Of a DNA stretch of 64,000 bases, positions 25,536 to 34,939 are shown piece by piece. A model generated the notes under the pieces. That model worked only from the letters and a program-made list of their open reading frames with translations. It searched no databases and was not told the origin of the DNA. Position 1 is the first letter of the stretch; every line of letters begins with the position of its first letter. Source of the stretch: Caldilineaceae bacterium (GTDB taxonomy: Bacteria; Chloroflexota; Anaerolineae; Caldilineales; Caldilineaceae); NCBI GenBank assembly GCA_958295845.1, contig OY282376.1:62001-126000 (forward strand), read 5' to 3'. The translations under genes were made by a program, and so were the position numbers.

Positions 25536-25560
25536 GCAAGCAGCAAGTGAAGCCGTTGGC

Positions 25561-25620
25561 CACTAACCACTAACCACTAACCACTAACCACTAACCACTA
25601 ACCACTAACCACTAACCACT
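25561..25620. repeat. Pure CACTAAC heptamer array, 8.6 units
   Basis: Sixty bases of uninterrupted CACTAAC repeats between the convergent enolase-family and D-aminopeptidase genes, 6 bp before the latter's stop codon. The cleanest member of the family; copy number is probably unstable by slippage. Confidence 0.9.
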
Positions 25621-25626
25621 GCCGTT

Positions 25627-26421
25627 TCACCTGTAGACGATATCGAGAATGTTGTCGCTGCGGAAGCGCACCCGCTGCGCGTCTACCCGTTCGGCGCCCG
25701 CTTTGTTCATCTCGGCGTCGGCCGTGTCAGTATGGAAGAAGCGTTTTTCCAGCTCATAGGGGCTGGGCCAGACCAGGGGTGCGATCGGGTCCCGGCGATG
25801 TTTGGCTACGGCTGCGGCGATGCCCTCGCGGATGCGCTGCCGCGCCGCCTGCGCGGAGAGTGAGATGGCCGAGCCGCGTCCCAGTCCCTCCTTCACCGCC
25901 GTCGTGGTGATCTCCGGCACCAGCTCCTCCGCCTCCTGGCAGGCATCGCGCTCGCCGCTCAGAAAGAGCAGCGGCAGCCCCAGCCCGCCCATGAAGAGAG
26001 CAAGCTGTCCGATCTCGCCGATCGGTTTGCCGTTGAGCCGGTATGCGTCCACGGTGCGGCTGTTCTGCGTGTGGTTCTGGTTGCTGGTTATAACGCCGGC
26101 CATGGCGTGCTGACCGACGATGACAAAGGCGTCGTAGCGCCCGATCACCTCCTGCAACCGGCTCCAGGGCGGTGAAGGCCGGCCATGCAGCAGCAGCGCG
26201 GCCGGATGCAGCGTATCAAAGTCGATGCCGCCGGCGCCGTGTCCGTCCCAGACGAGCACCTCCTCCACGCCAGCGTCCAGCAGGCCGTCGACTGCGGCGT
26301 TGACCTCGCCGGTCACCAGTTTCTTTCCGGCGTCGTAGTAGCGGCCGTCGGGAAAGGACTGGTCCGCGAAGGAGACGACCCCGGCTACGCCTTCCATGTC
26401 GGTTACCATAAAGATCTTCAT
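25627..26421 (-). CDS. D-aminopeptidase, M55 family (DppA-like)
   Basis: A 264-residue zinc peptidase. The M55 metal motifs are DMEG (residues 8-11), WDGHGAGG, GQHAMAG and SGERDAC, in the order seen in Bacillus DppA. The family releases N-terminal D-amino acids, for example D-Ala from D-Ala-containing dipeptides, in the cytoplasm. AGGAG precedes the ATG. Nearby genes for a D-threonine-aldolase-like enzyme and M20 enzymes support a D-amino-acid or peptide salvage theme, though they are separate transcription units. Confidence 0.9.
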   Translation of the reverse strand: MKIFMVTDMEGVAGVVSFADQSFPDGRYYDAGKKLVTGEVNAAVDGLLDAGVEEVLVWDGHGAGGIDFDTLHPAALLLHGRPSPPWSRLQEVIGRYDAFVIVGQHAMAGVITSNQNHTQNSRTVDAYRLNGKPIGEIGQLALFMGGLGLPLLFLSGERDACQEAEELVPEITTTAVKEGLGRGSAISLSAQAARQRIREGIAAAVAKHRRDPIAPLVWPSPYELEKRFFHTDTADAEMNKAGAERVDAQRVRFRSDNILDIVYR

Positions 26422-26446
26422 GGTTGAGGCTCCTGAAGGCAGTTTT

Positions 26447-26470
26447 TAGTAGTCAGTTTTTAGTTTTTGG
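26447..26470. repeat. TTTTTAGTAGTCAG repeat
   Basis: TTTTTAGTAGTCAGTTTTTAG next to the ribosome site of the D-aminopeptidase gene. Same family as 1423 and 4381. Confidence 0.5.
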
Positions 26471-26560
26471 TGACACCGTAAGCTTGCGACGGGTGGAGCT
26501 TGCAGGGACGTTCGTTTACGGGCGTGCGGGGGAGATGTCCAGGAGACTGGAGTGTAGTTG

Positions 26561-27643
26561 TTATGGAGCGGATTCGTACAGCGAGCTGACCTGCACCCGG
26601 CGCCCTTCATCGGCCGCCGAACGGTAGGCCGCGTCGAGAAGCTCGACCGTATGCCAGCCGACTTCCGGCGGCGACTGGTTGGGCTCGCCGCGCACGATGA
26701 CGTCGACCAGGTTGTTCGCCGGCGCCGACGACAGGTAGCTCTGCTCCTCCGTTATGGGCGGCAACTCCTCCACAGCCCCGTCTGCATAGTAAATTGTACA
26801 GCGCTTGTGGATAATGTCGGCGTTGATCCACCCCCGGTCACAGTAGATCTGCACAACCATCTCCTGTTCCGGGCCGCCGGCATGCAGCGTGCCTGAACTG
26901 CCGACATTGGCCAGGGCGCCGTTGTCCATCTGCACGATCATGGCGTCGACGACATCCACCCGTGTATCGAGATTTTCCATTAGCGCCAGCACGCTGACCG
27001 GCCTCAGTCCGGTCATATGCAGCATCAGCCCCACCGAATGCGTCGCCTGCAGATGACCCTGTCCGCCGCCCGAGCGCTCCGGATCGCTGTAGACATCGCC
27101 GGGTCCGGTAACCGGGTAGGCGTACAGGTTGTCGTGGACGCTGTCGTCGCCCCGGTACAGCGAAATGACGCTGGAGGCGAACATGTTGTTGATATAGCGT
27201 ATCCTGCCCAGCCGGCCTGAGGCGAGCACCTCCTTTACCCGCAGCACATGGGGGTTGTAGTTCCAGGGGTAGCCGATGATCAGCTGGCGTCCGCGTTCGC
27301 GGCTGAGTTCGGTCAGATGGCGGGCGTGCGCCGCGAACAGCGTCATCGGCTTTTCGAGGACCACGTGCAGGCCCTGCTCAAGGCAGGCGCGCGCGGCCTC
27401 GTAATGGGCGGCGTGCCAGACCGCGATCACGACGCCGTCCAGCTGCTCCTGCGCCAGCATCTCGCTAATGTCGGTATAGGTCCGTTCCACGCCGAAATGC
27501 CGGGCCGCTTTGTCCAGCACATCCGAACGGACGTCGGCCAGGGCAACGAGGTCGGCGTTGCGGTTGTCCTGCAGCGCGGGGATATGGGCGGTCGTGGACC
27601 ACCATCCGGTTCCGATAACGGCGATTCGGGCTGTGTCGGGCAT
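26561..27643 (-). CDS. Gfo/Idh/MocA family NAD(P)-dependent dehydrogenase
   Basis: A 360-residue oxidoreductase. The N-terminal Rossmann motif is IAVIGTGWWSTTAHIPAL, the conserved EKP of the family is in VVLEKPMTLFAAH, and the second domain is the usual open beta-sheet. The family oxidises inositols, sugars and related polyols. The start is ATG 27643 behind AAAGGAG. It is separated from the D-aminopeptidase by a 139-bp gap with a repeat, so co-transcription is uncertain. Confidence 0.9.
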   Translation of the reverse strand: MPDTARIAVIGTGWWSTTAHIPALQDNRNADLVALADVRSDVLDKAARHFGVERTYTDISEMLAQEQLDGVVIAVWHAAHYEAARACLEQGLHVVLEKPMTLFAAHARHLTELSRERGRQLIIGYPWNYNPHVLRVKEVLASGRLGRIRYINNMFASSVISLYRGDDSVHDNLYAYPVTGPGDVYSDPERSGGGQGHLQATHSVGLMLHMTGLRPVSVLALMENLDTRVDVVDAMIVQMDNGALANVGSSGTLHAGGPEQEMVVQIYCDRGWINADIIHKRCTIYYADGAVEELPPITEEQSYLSSAPANNLVDVIVRGEPNQSPPEVGWHTVELLDAAYRSAADEGRRVQVSSLYESAP

Positions 27644-27803
27644 GGTTCTCCTTTGACCTTCCTCTTCAGACTTCGAGTTCCCCGTTTCAAAGAGCGAACG
27701 GGCCAGGAACAGATTTCGTCCCAGCCGGGCCCGTCGTCAACACATGTACCTACCTGAAAATGAAATGCGCCGTCCCTTGTTGATTTGCTTCTCACAACCG
27801 ATT

Positions 27804-30281
27804 CTACGGCAAAGTAATCGTGTCCAACAAGACATGATCAGTCGCGGGCGAAGTCCCTTGCGAAACAGTCGATAACCGTTTCCAGCCATCCTCTTGATGC
27901 CGGTACCACCCAATGTAGATCTGATATTCCCCGTCAGGAATTGGGGACACGATCCGTTCATCTGGGAACAGTTCCCCCGGGGCCCACGTCGACGTCGGAT
28001 AGCGGCCTTCGAAAGGCTCTCCATCGTTCTGGGCAACAATCTGAGCATCTGCGTTGGCGATGTGAACAAATGCGGTATAGTCCGAATCAGGGCTCTCTAT
28101 CGCGCGCCAGAAAAGGATTATCCTGAGGCCTTCGCTGGTCGGGTCCAACGTATAGCCTTCGAGCCTGAAGAAGTTTCCAAAGTTTATGTCTGTAAGAATC
28201 TGTGGCCCCGAAACCTCGAATTCCTTCACAATAGCCGCCTTCTGACCTGTGACCAGGGGAACCGGTTGGCGAGAGAGTTGGTCAATGAGGCCTACTTGCA
28301 GCTCGTACTGGCCAGCAGGGAGGCCAGGGCCGACTGCGAACGAATAGCTAAGAGGCATTACCTGATCAGGGTGCCAAGCGCGGACACGAAAGACTCCGTT
28401 CAGAGGCCATTCCTCCTTGGAAATGACAGTCACATCCCGAGTGCGATTGTAGAGTTCCAGGACAAGCTCGACATCTCTCCCAATCTTCATCGACGGCCGC
28501 CAATATAGGACTACCTTGAGGTCCGAGTCACGTTCAAGTTCATTACTCTGAAAGCCGACCAGTTCCACATGGTTGGAAAATAACAGCCCCTCCAGAGGCA
28601 TGTATGCCGGAATCCTGCCCTGCCAGCGCGCCTCCAGGGCTGTGGCTACCGGGACACCATTTTTGGTCAGGATTGTCGTTTCCTTCTCGTTCAGAGGCGC
28701 GACGCTTGCGGGCATGGGCGGAAGGAAAAAGACCGTTCCCTCTTTAAGCAAGACCCATTCCTCAGGGAATCCTTTATCCTTTGACCAATCGGAGTCCAGG
28801 AGAATGACCGAGACACGCTCCCCCTGACGCAAAGTTTTTTCCACCCCGCTCTGTCGGTGCGGGAACTGCTCGATCAGCAGGAAAGCGAGACGGTTATCGC
28901 TGTATAGGCTGGTGGGCAGGAGAACGGATCTGTCAAGATGATTGCCGATGAATTCTGCAATCGGGCGGAACTTCAAATCTTCTGCGCGATTCTCCAAGCG
29001 ATACGGTGTAACTCGCTGGGCAAAGTCCCACTGGCGACTCAGGCCGAGAATCAGCGCCAGCGCCAGGACAAGATAACCCGTCCAACGGGGGAATCGAGGC
29101 CCCCTTTCTGTCCAGGCCCAGGCAGACGCGGTTCCCAGACCAGCCATCATAAAAATGAAAGGGATTCCCGGAATCAGTCGGCGGAAATTTATCGCTGTAT
29201 GATGATATTTTTCGTAAGTAAGGAGTTCGGGCAGTAGCATCAACGCCATCATCAGGAGTCCAAAGACATGTGCGTCTCGCCTCCGGCGGATGACGACCGC
29301 AATCCCGATTACCAGACCAATGACGAAAACGGCTGTTAGAATAGCTTTGGGCCCGTATGGGTGATCTACTTGCCAGAAAAAGGACAACGCAGTGAGCTGT
29401 TTTATCAGTTTTGCAACAACAACGGCAACAGGATCCGGCAATTCGAAAACGAACTGTCCCCCCGCAGGACCGGCGGGATTCGAGACGCGAGCGATAAATG
29501 TATAGGGGTAGACGATAAACATAATCCACTGAGGCAGGGCAACCAGGGCGGCAGCGGCAGCGGCCCACAGCAGGTCGCGCCAGTGTGCCAATAGACGCCG
29601 GTTCGCCAGAACGGCGCCTATGCTGGCTACCGCCAACGCGATTGGAAAGAAACGCGCAACAATATAGACATACTGGCTCAGTCCAACCAGAAGACCGGCC
29701 AGAATGAAGTTCGGCCTGCCTCCGCGGCGAAAACCTCGCCACAGGAAACCAATGGCTGTCAATTCCACGACAGGCAGCAGAATGGGTTCAATGCCGGGGA
29801 AAGAGTGTGAAGCAAAGAATGTCGAAAGAGCCAGTCCCAAGGCTGCAAACAGCCCTGCTCTGCGGGCGAAAACAGTGCCAAACTGGTCAAAGGTCCAGCG
29901 AGAGGCCCAGTAAGTCGCCGGCGCGGCCAAGGCGGCGCCCACAATAGTCAGACCCTGCAGACCGGCAACGCTGTATCCAAATACAGAGAATATGAGGGCC
30001 TGTATATAAACGAGAAGGGGTTGGATTCCAAACTGATGATAGATGTAGAAAGGAAAGATATTTTCTTGTAAGAAATCACGTGCGTGCAGTGCCGCTGCGG
30101 TCGCATCGTGATTCAGGATTGGGGTCAACCTGAACCAGTGAAAATAGTAGCTTGAGAGACTGATACAGAGTAGTGCGATAGAAAGCCAGGCATCAACGCG
30201 GCCGGTTACAGAGGACGACTTAACAAACAGTTGGAAATATGCGGACAGATTTCGCTTTACTACAGCGACTGGGTTTTTCAT
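27804..30281 (-). CDS. Large membrane glycosyltransferase, ArnT/GT39-like
   Basis: An 825-residue protein with ~11 membrane helices up to residue ~430 and a long extracytoplasmic C-terminal region. After the first helix comes LTPILNHDATAAALHARDFL, the loop position where PMT/ArnT enzymes hold catalytic acids. Beta-rich modules follow (VVLYWRPS...VELVLELYNRT; FWRAIESPDSDYTAFVHI), resembling those at the end of the gene at 1663. It probably adds a sugar to lipid or cell-surface glycans. Monocistronic; the start lacks a clear ribosome site. Confidence 0.7.
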   Translation of the reverse strand: MKNPVAVVKRNLSAYFQLFVKSSSVTGRVDAWLSIALLCISLSSYYFHWFRLTPILNHDATAAALHARDFLQENIFPFYIYHQFGIQPLLVYIQALIFSVFGYSVAGLQGLTIVGAALAAPATYWASRWTFDQFGTVFARRAGLFAALGLALSTFFASHSFPGIEPILLPVVELTAIGFLWRGFRRGGRPNFILAGLLVGLSQYVYIVARFFPIALAVASIGAVLANRRLLAHWRDLLWAAAAAALVALPQWIMFIVYPYTFIARVSNPAGPAGGQFVFELPDPVAVVVAKLIKQLTALSFFWQVDHPYGPKAILTAVFVIGLVIGIAVVIRRRRDAHVFGLLMMALMLLPELLTYEKYHHTAINFRRLIPGIPFIFMMAGLGTASAWAWTERGPRFPRWTGYLVLALALILGLSRQWDFAQRVTPYRLENRAEDLKFRPIAEFIGNHLDRSVLLPTSLYSDNRLAFLLIEQFPHRQSGVEKTLRQGERVSVILLDSDWSKDKGFPEEWVLLKEGTVFFLPPMPASVAPLNEKETTILTKNGVPVATALEARWQGRIPAYMPLEGLLFSNHVELVGFQSNELERDSDLKVVLYWRPSMKIGRDVELVLELYNRTRDVTVISKEEWPLNGVFRVRAWHPDQVMPLSYSFAVGPGLPAGQYELQVGLIDQLSRQPVPLVTGQKAAIVKEFEVSGPQILTDINFGNFFRLEGYTLDPTSEGLRIILFWRAIESPDSDYTAFVHIANADAQIVAQNDGEPFEGRYPTSTWAPGELFPDERIVSPIPDGEYQIYIGWYRHQEDGWKRLSTVSQGTSPATDHVLLDTITLP

Positions 30282-30465
30282 GGAAATGTCTTAGTTACTC
30301 CCGCTGCAGTGCGTCTGCAGTGCAATTTCCAAATATAATGGGGACTTCATGTGAATTAAACGAACAGGGGTGGCGCCAGCGGTTTCAAGGCTCAATTTTC
30401 AGTTCGTGAAGAAGGGTGCCGCTTCGAACGGAGAGCATTATCTGTATCCTGTCCTGAGGGCAGTG

Positions 30466-31314
30466 TTATTCGTGGGCGATAGAGTATTCCGCCAGCAGGC
30501 GTCGTATTTCATCCCGCATCCTGATCGACTCGGTCATCACATCCACCTGGTCACAGTCCATCCACGGATCGTGTTCATACTCCAGCGTCAGGTAGCCGCT
30601 GTAGCCCGCGGCCTCAAGCAGCTCGACCACGGCGTGAAAGTCGATCACTCCGTCATCCCAGCGCGCCTGCAGCTTGTCGCGGCAAGCTTGCCGCAGATGG
30701 ACATGGCCGGCGTAGGGGACGAGGGGATCCACGTCTGTCGGCTCATAACCCTGCGCCACAAAGTGGGAATAATCCAGCACGATTTTGAGCGCGGGATTCT
30801 GCTGCAGAAAAGTCAACGTTTCGAATGGGCTTTCCAGCACCGACTCGACGTGCGGCTCGAACAGAAACAGCACATCCTCGGCAGCTGCCAGCGCGGCGAG
30901 TTCGTTCATCGCTGCCGCGGACAGCTCCACCGCCTCTTCGTGGGTGATGCCCGCCTGGTCAATGCCCGGCAGCACCAGCACCGAGGGAATTCGTGCGGCT
31001 TTGCAGAACTGGAGTACGCGCTTGAACGTTTCCCGGTTGGCAGCGCGTACGCTTTCATCGACAGAATTGACCGGCCTGTCGTCGAATCCATCCCCGAAGA
31101 TGTAGAGCAGATTGCTGAGCGGGAGGCCGGCCTCGGTTACGCGGCGGGCTTGCCCCACTGGATCGCGTTCGATCTCGCGCGAATCGAGCAACGCGCCAGG
31201 CGCGGCGATTAGGTCCATCGCCTGCACCCCCAGCGCCTGCAATATCGCGGCCGATTCCGATAAACTGGCACCCACGTAGGCCCAGGCCGCGCCGGCGAGT
31301 TTAAGGGTGGTCAT
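30466..31314 (-). CDS. Sugar phosphate isomerase/epimerase (xylose isomerase-like TIM barrel)
   Basis: About 282 residues from ATG 31314, preceded by GGAGCC; an open extension to 31488 overlaps the upstream gene and has no family similarity. AP-endonuclease-2 type TIM barrel with metal-ligand residues in LFEPHVESV, KIVLDYSHF, YAGHVHLRQA and LTLEYEHDP. Such enzymes isomerise or epimerise keto-sugars, or act as inosose dehydratases. It is the last gene of the sugar-catabolic block. Confidence 0.85.
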   Translation of the reverse strand: MTTLKLAGAAWAYVGASLSESAAILQALGVQAMDLIAAPGALLDSREIERDPVGQARRVTEAGLPLSNLLYIFGDGFDDRPVNSVDESVRAANRETFKRVLQFCKAARIPSVLVLPGIDQAGITHEEAVELSAAAMNELAALAAAEDVLFLFEPHVESVLESPFETLTFLQQNPALKIVLDYSHFVAQGYEPTDVDPLVPYAGHVHLRQACRDKLQARWDDGVIDFHAVVELLEAAGYSGYLTLEYEHDPWMDCDQVDVMTESIRMRDEIRRLLAEYSIAHE

Positions 31315-31456
31315 GATTGGCTCCAGATCATCTTGTAAGCAGGAAGCGGGCCGCTCGCTTGTCATTGACGGCGGATTCCAGAACGGCCTGTTGCAGCCGG
31401 TGGAACGTATGCTGTCGTAAACAGGCGTGGAATCGAGGGAATGGCGGCGAGAGCGG

Positions 31457-32326
31457 TCAGGCGGTTTGAATTTGCTCGATGGCGGCAAGGAGATTGTCCC
31501 GGCTTTGACGTGAACCGACCTTCAACGTCTCCAACGTGCTGTCAACTTTACGCTCGTACTCGACCGCCCAGACGCCGTCGAACGAATCGAGCAGCGTGCG
31601 GATGATCGGCGGCCAGTCGATGTCGCCCTCTCCAAATGCGCGATACTCCACACCGGAGGCCAGACGGGCAACATCTTTCCAGTGCGTATAGACCACCCTG
31701 TCCTGGATAGCGAGCAGGGCTTCGTAGGGATCTTCACCACCATAGGCATAGTTGGCCGGATCGTAAGTAACGCCCACCGATTTGTATGGAACCATATCCA
31801 GCAGCCGTTTGAGCCGCGCGCCCGTGGCCGATGTGCCTCCGTGATTCTCAATCGCCAATGACACATTTTTCGCCTGAGCGTAGCTGCCGAGCCGGTTGAA
31901 GGCCGCGCTGAGCGTCTCGTACAGGGCGTCCGTCACCCGCTCTGCCGGCAGCACATAGTGTTTGGAGTGTGTAAAGTCATGCTCGGTGAAGACCCGCACC
32001 ACACGCGCGTCGAGCGCGTCAGCATGGTCGATCACCTTAGTCAGTTCGTCGCAGCGATCTTCGGCCACATCCCCGTACAGCCCGACCACCGCCCCGCCGC
32101 CGAGAGCGGCGATTTCGACCCCGGCATTCGCCGCCATGCGCCGCACAGCGTCCAACTCCTGGGGGGTGGCATCGACTGCGATCTTGTTGCGGGACTCCTC
32201 TTCAAGCCAGCCGCAGTCGATTTCGACCAACGTCAGTCCGATTTCACGCGAGGCCGCGAAGAACTCGGGTACGGTGTACTCGCGAAAGCCATACGATGCG
32301 TTGCCCAACGCGATCCTGGTAGACAT
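31457..32326 (-). CDS. Sugar phosphate isomerase/epimerase, second copy
   Basis: A 289-residue TIM-barrel isomerase of the same family. Motifs: LVEIDCGWLEE, SLAIENHGGTS (Glu-His), GVTYDPANY (Asp), VVYTHWKDV (His) and WAVEYERKV (Glu), the typical metal-centre order. AGGAGGG precedes ATG 32326. It diverges clearly from the downstream gene, so the two are not recent duplicates. Both probably act in the same pathway on a sugar or sugar-acid intermediate. Confidence 0.87.
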   Translation of the reverse strand: MSTRIALGNASYGFREYTVPEFFAASREIGLTLVEIDCGWLEEESRNKIAVDATPQELDAVRRMAANAGVEIAALGGGAVVGLYGDVAEDRCDELTKVIDHADALDARVVRVFTEHDFTHSKHYVLPAERVTDALYETLSAAFNRLGSYAQAKNVSLAIENHGGTSATGARLKRLLDMVPYKSVGVTYDPANYAYGGEDPYEALLAIQDRVVYTHWKDVARLASGVEYRAFGEGDIDWPPIIRTLLDSFDGVWAVEYERKVDSTLETLKVGSRQSRDNLLAAIEQIQTA

Positions 32327-32405
32327 CAGAACGCCCTCCTGGCATGGTTCGACGACAACGAACAGTCGGATGAGATACGGGGCTGCTCTCCCCTTTCGGC
32401 GGCCT

Positions 32406-34094
32406 TCAGGTGCGAAGATGCTGTTGTTCGCCGGCTTGGCTCACCTGTAGATTACGCCAGCGGCCAGTGACGCCCTGGCCGAAAATCGTTTGCCTGTACT
32501 CCGGGTCCAGACCAGGCAAGATGCCGCCGCGACCATCCGGAAGATCGTCCAGCAGTGTGAAGATCGCCATATTCACCGAAAAGCGAATCGGCTTGATCAC
32601 CGGCGCTGCCGGCGGGTCGACCGTCGCTACCCACTCTATCTGATGGACTAGCTCCCCGTCCACGTACCACTCGGCGCGATCAGGGCCGGGCGTCAGCACG
32701 CTGTCCTCGCCGGGATCGTAGCGGATCTCGTAGCGATGCCAGGATCCCGGCTCGATTTCCAAGTCGGTCAGCGTCGGCTCCGCCATCGGCAGGACGGAGC
32801 CGACGCCGCCTGGCGCCGTAACGACGAACAGCTCGCGCAGCGCCATGACGCGGCGATTGGATATTTCGAAGTTTATGACCATACCGGTCGAATCGTCGAT
32901 CAGGGCGATGGCGGCGCACCCCAAACGGGGGTCGTCCGGGTCGGCCGCGAAGGGATTGCCCTCCGTTCCATGCACATCGACGGCCATGTCCACCGCCACA
33001 GAAAGACCGTTGCCAGTGGCAAAACGTCGGTCGGCGGTGACAATCGCCTTGACATGGTCAAGAGGATTGTCGAATGCGATCGTAAAACGCGGGATATCAA
33101 TTTTGAATTCGGGCCGCTCACGGGTCGGAGTGGTGAGCGTTGCCGCCGGATCCAGGGCCGTGAAATCGCCCGCCTGCAAGACATGCCAGCCTGCGCCGAT
33201 TATGGGCGAGCCCGCTGTCCAGTCATCGAAATCACGCCCGTCCCCGGCCAGGAGATTGGGGGGGGCGGGCAGACCGCGCCATACATCCACCGTGCGCGGC
33301 TCGTTCGGCCAGTCCAGCGGCACGTATCTCTCCTCGTCCCAGATTTGGTCCAGTTCCGTCGTCAGTTCGATGACATTGCCGGCGGGATCGGGCACATAGA
33401 TGAAGATATTATGGCCGGGACCGTGCCGGCTTGGCCCGTAGATGATGGGCACGTCGTTGCGCCAGAGATGATCGCACATGCGCTTTACATCGTTCCAGTC
33501 GGCCAGGTCGTAGGCATAGTGGTTCACCTTGGCGTGCCCGGCATTGAGGAGCGCGATCCCGTGATGATCCTGGTTGCAGCGCAGCCATATCACGGCATCT
33601 TCGGCAGTATCCGACACGCGAAAGCCAAGCGCGTCGGTATAGAAAGCCGCCGCGCGATTGAGTTCGATGCTTTGCAGCGTGATATGGCCGAACCTGAGCG
33701 GGCGGATTTCACGCGGCTGGAGGGGCTGATCGAGGCTCATCATGCCTTCATAAAGCTCGATCCGGTTCCCGTCGACGTCCAAATAGCAAAGGGCTTCGCC
33801 GTGGCCCGGCTCAGCGTACGCCCTCTCGTGCGGATGGAAGCCGCGCTGCGCCAGGGCGTCCCGGGCGGCTTCCAGCGCATCGCCGTCCGTGACTTCCAAG
33901 CCCAGATGGTGCAGCTTTCTCTCCTCGCCCGGATAGATGGCCAGGCAGTGATGTTCAGCATTGCAACGCAGGAAGACCGCGCCGCCGCCGCGTTCGGAGA
34001 CTTCCAGGCCAACAATTTGTTCGTAGAAGTCGACAGTCTCCCCGACATTGGGGACGGTGATGGCGACATGGCCCAGTCGCTTGATATTGATCAT
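32406..34094 (-). CDS. Two-domain VOC (glyoxalase/extradiol dioxygenase-like) protein fused to a C-terminal domain
   Basis: A 562-residue protein. Residues 5-115 and 133-245 are two VOC modules; each keeps a metal triad, H9/H62-63/E113 and H137/H192/E243 (NVIELTTE), and the overall layout resembles type I extradiol dioxygenases, where the second module is catalytic. Residues ~270-555 are a separate beta-rich domain with YDPGEDSV and WYVDGELVHQIEW, reminiscent of a concanavalin-like fold (DUF6081-like in my memory). The fusion is unusual. It could process a ring or sugar-derived substrate. The start has no obvious ribosome site. Confidence 0.72.
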   Translation of the reverse strand: MINIKRLGHVAITVPNVGETVDFYEQIVGLEVSERGGGAVFLRCNAEHHCLAIYPGEERKLHHLGLEVTDGDALEAARDALAQRGFHPHERAYAEPGHGEALCYLDVDGNRIELYEGMMSLDQPLQPREIRPLRFGHITLQSIELNRAAAFYTDALGFRVSDTAEDAVIWLRCNQDHHGIALLNAGHAKVNHYAYDLADWNDVKRMCDHLWRNDVPIIYGPSRHGPGHNIFIYVPDPAGNVIELTTELDQIWDEERYVPLDWPNEPRTVDVWRGLPAPPNLLAGDGRDFDDWTAGSPIIGAGWHVLQAGDFTALDPAATLTTPTRERPEFKIDIPRFTIAFDNPLDHVKAIVTADRRFATGNGLSVAVDMAVDVHGTEGNPFAADPDDPRLGCAAIALIDDSTGMVINFEISNRRVMALRELFVVTAPGGVGSVLPMAEPTLTDLEIEPGSWHRYEIRYDPGEDSVLTPGPDRAEWYVDGELVHQIEWVATVDPPAAPVIKPIRFSVNMAIFTLLDDLPDGRGGILPGLDPEYRQTIFGQGVTGRWRNLQVSQAGEQQHLRT

Positions 34095-34136
34095 GAGTTG
34101 GGGGGAAGAGCGGCGCGCCGCTTCTCCGTGTTCCTC

Positions 34137-34904
34137 CTATTGGATGCTGAGGCCGCCATCGAGCACGAGGGCATGGCCGTTCAGATAGGCTGCCTTGTCC
34201 GAACTGAGCCACAGTACAGAGTCGGCGACCTCTTGCGGTCTGATCAGCCGCTTCATCGGCAGGCTGGAGATCAGCGTCGATGCCACCTGAGCGTCACCGC
34301 GCGTGAAACGTTCGAACATGGAGGTGGCCACGACGGCGGGGCATACGGCGTTCACGCGAATGCCGGCGTCGACAAATTCGAGCGCGACCGCCCTGGTCAA
34401 CCCGATCACGCCGTGTTTGCTCGCCACATAGGAAGCCATATTGCTTTGACCCAGATGTCCGACGGTCGAAGAAGTATTGACGATCGAGCCTCCGCCATGC
34501 TCAAGCATTGCCGGGATCTCGTGCTTCATACTCAGCCACACGCCCTTGAGATTGATGTCGATGACCCGGTCCCAATCCTCCTCGCTGCTGTCCAAAATGG
34601 ATGCATTGGCCGGTTCGACGCCGGCGTTGTTGTGGGCGACATCCAACCGACCGTATTCGGCGACGGTCAGGCGAACCATCTTTTCGACCTCGCTCGACTT
34701 GGACACATCGGCCTGTACAAAGAGCGCTTCGCCGCCGGCTTCACGGATGAGGCGCACCGTCTCAAGGCCGCCCTTGCCGTCCACGTCACACGCGACAACT
34801 TTGGCCCGCGCCTGCGCGAAGGCCAGCGCCGAAGCCCGGCCAATCCCGGAACCCGCTCCCGTAACCAGTGTTACCTTATCCGCCAACGTTGCCTCTCTAA
34901 ACAC
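34137..34904 (-). CDS. Short-chain dehydrogenase/reductase
   Basis: About 255 residues. I take the GTG at 34904 as start because GGAGGAGG lies 8 bases upstream; the ATG at 34922 has no ribosome site and its own codons form that GGAGGAGG. Motifs: VTGAGSGIGRA, NNAGVEP, STVGHLG...YVASKHG (Ser, Tyr, Lys), ALVLDGGLSIQ. A classical SDR of ~250 residues. It is 35 bp from the next SDR gene upstream, and the two are similar enough to be an old tandem duplication. Confidence 0.9.
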   Translation of the reverse strand: MFREATLADKVTLVTGAGSGIGRASALAFAQARAKVVACDVDGKGGLETVRLIREAGGEALFVQADVSKSSEVEKMVRLTVAEYGRLDVAHNNAGVEPANASILDSSEEDWDRVIDINLKGVWLSMKHEIPAMLEHGGGSIVNTSSTVGHLGQSNMASYVASKHGVIGLTRAVALEFVDAGIRVNAVCPAVVATSMFERFTRGDAQVASTLISSLPMKRLIRPQEVADSVLWLSSDKAAYLNGHALVLDGGLSIQ

Positions 34905-34939
34905 AAATGAAGCCTCCTCCATAAGCCGATGCTCGGCGC

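Noticed and set aside
25561..25620. CRISPR-like repeat array
   Set aside because: The unit is 7 bp with no spacers and no cas genes nearby; the Cas4-like motif at 23746 lacks a nuclease core.
32736..34910. 724-codon open frame on the plus strand opposite the VOC and SDR genes
   Set aside because: Spans two unrelated genes on the other strand and shows no domain of its own.
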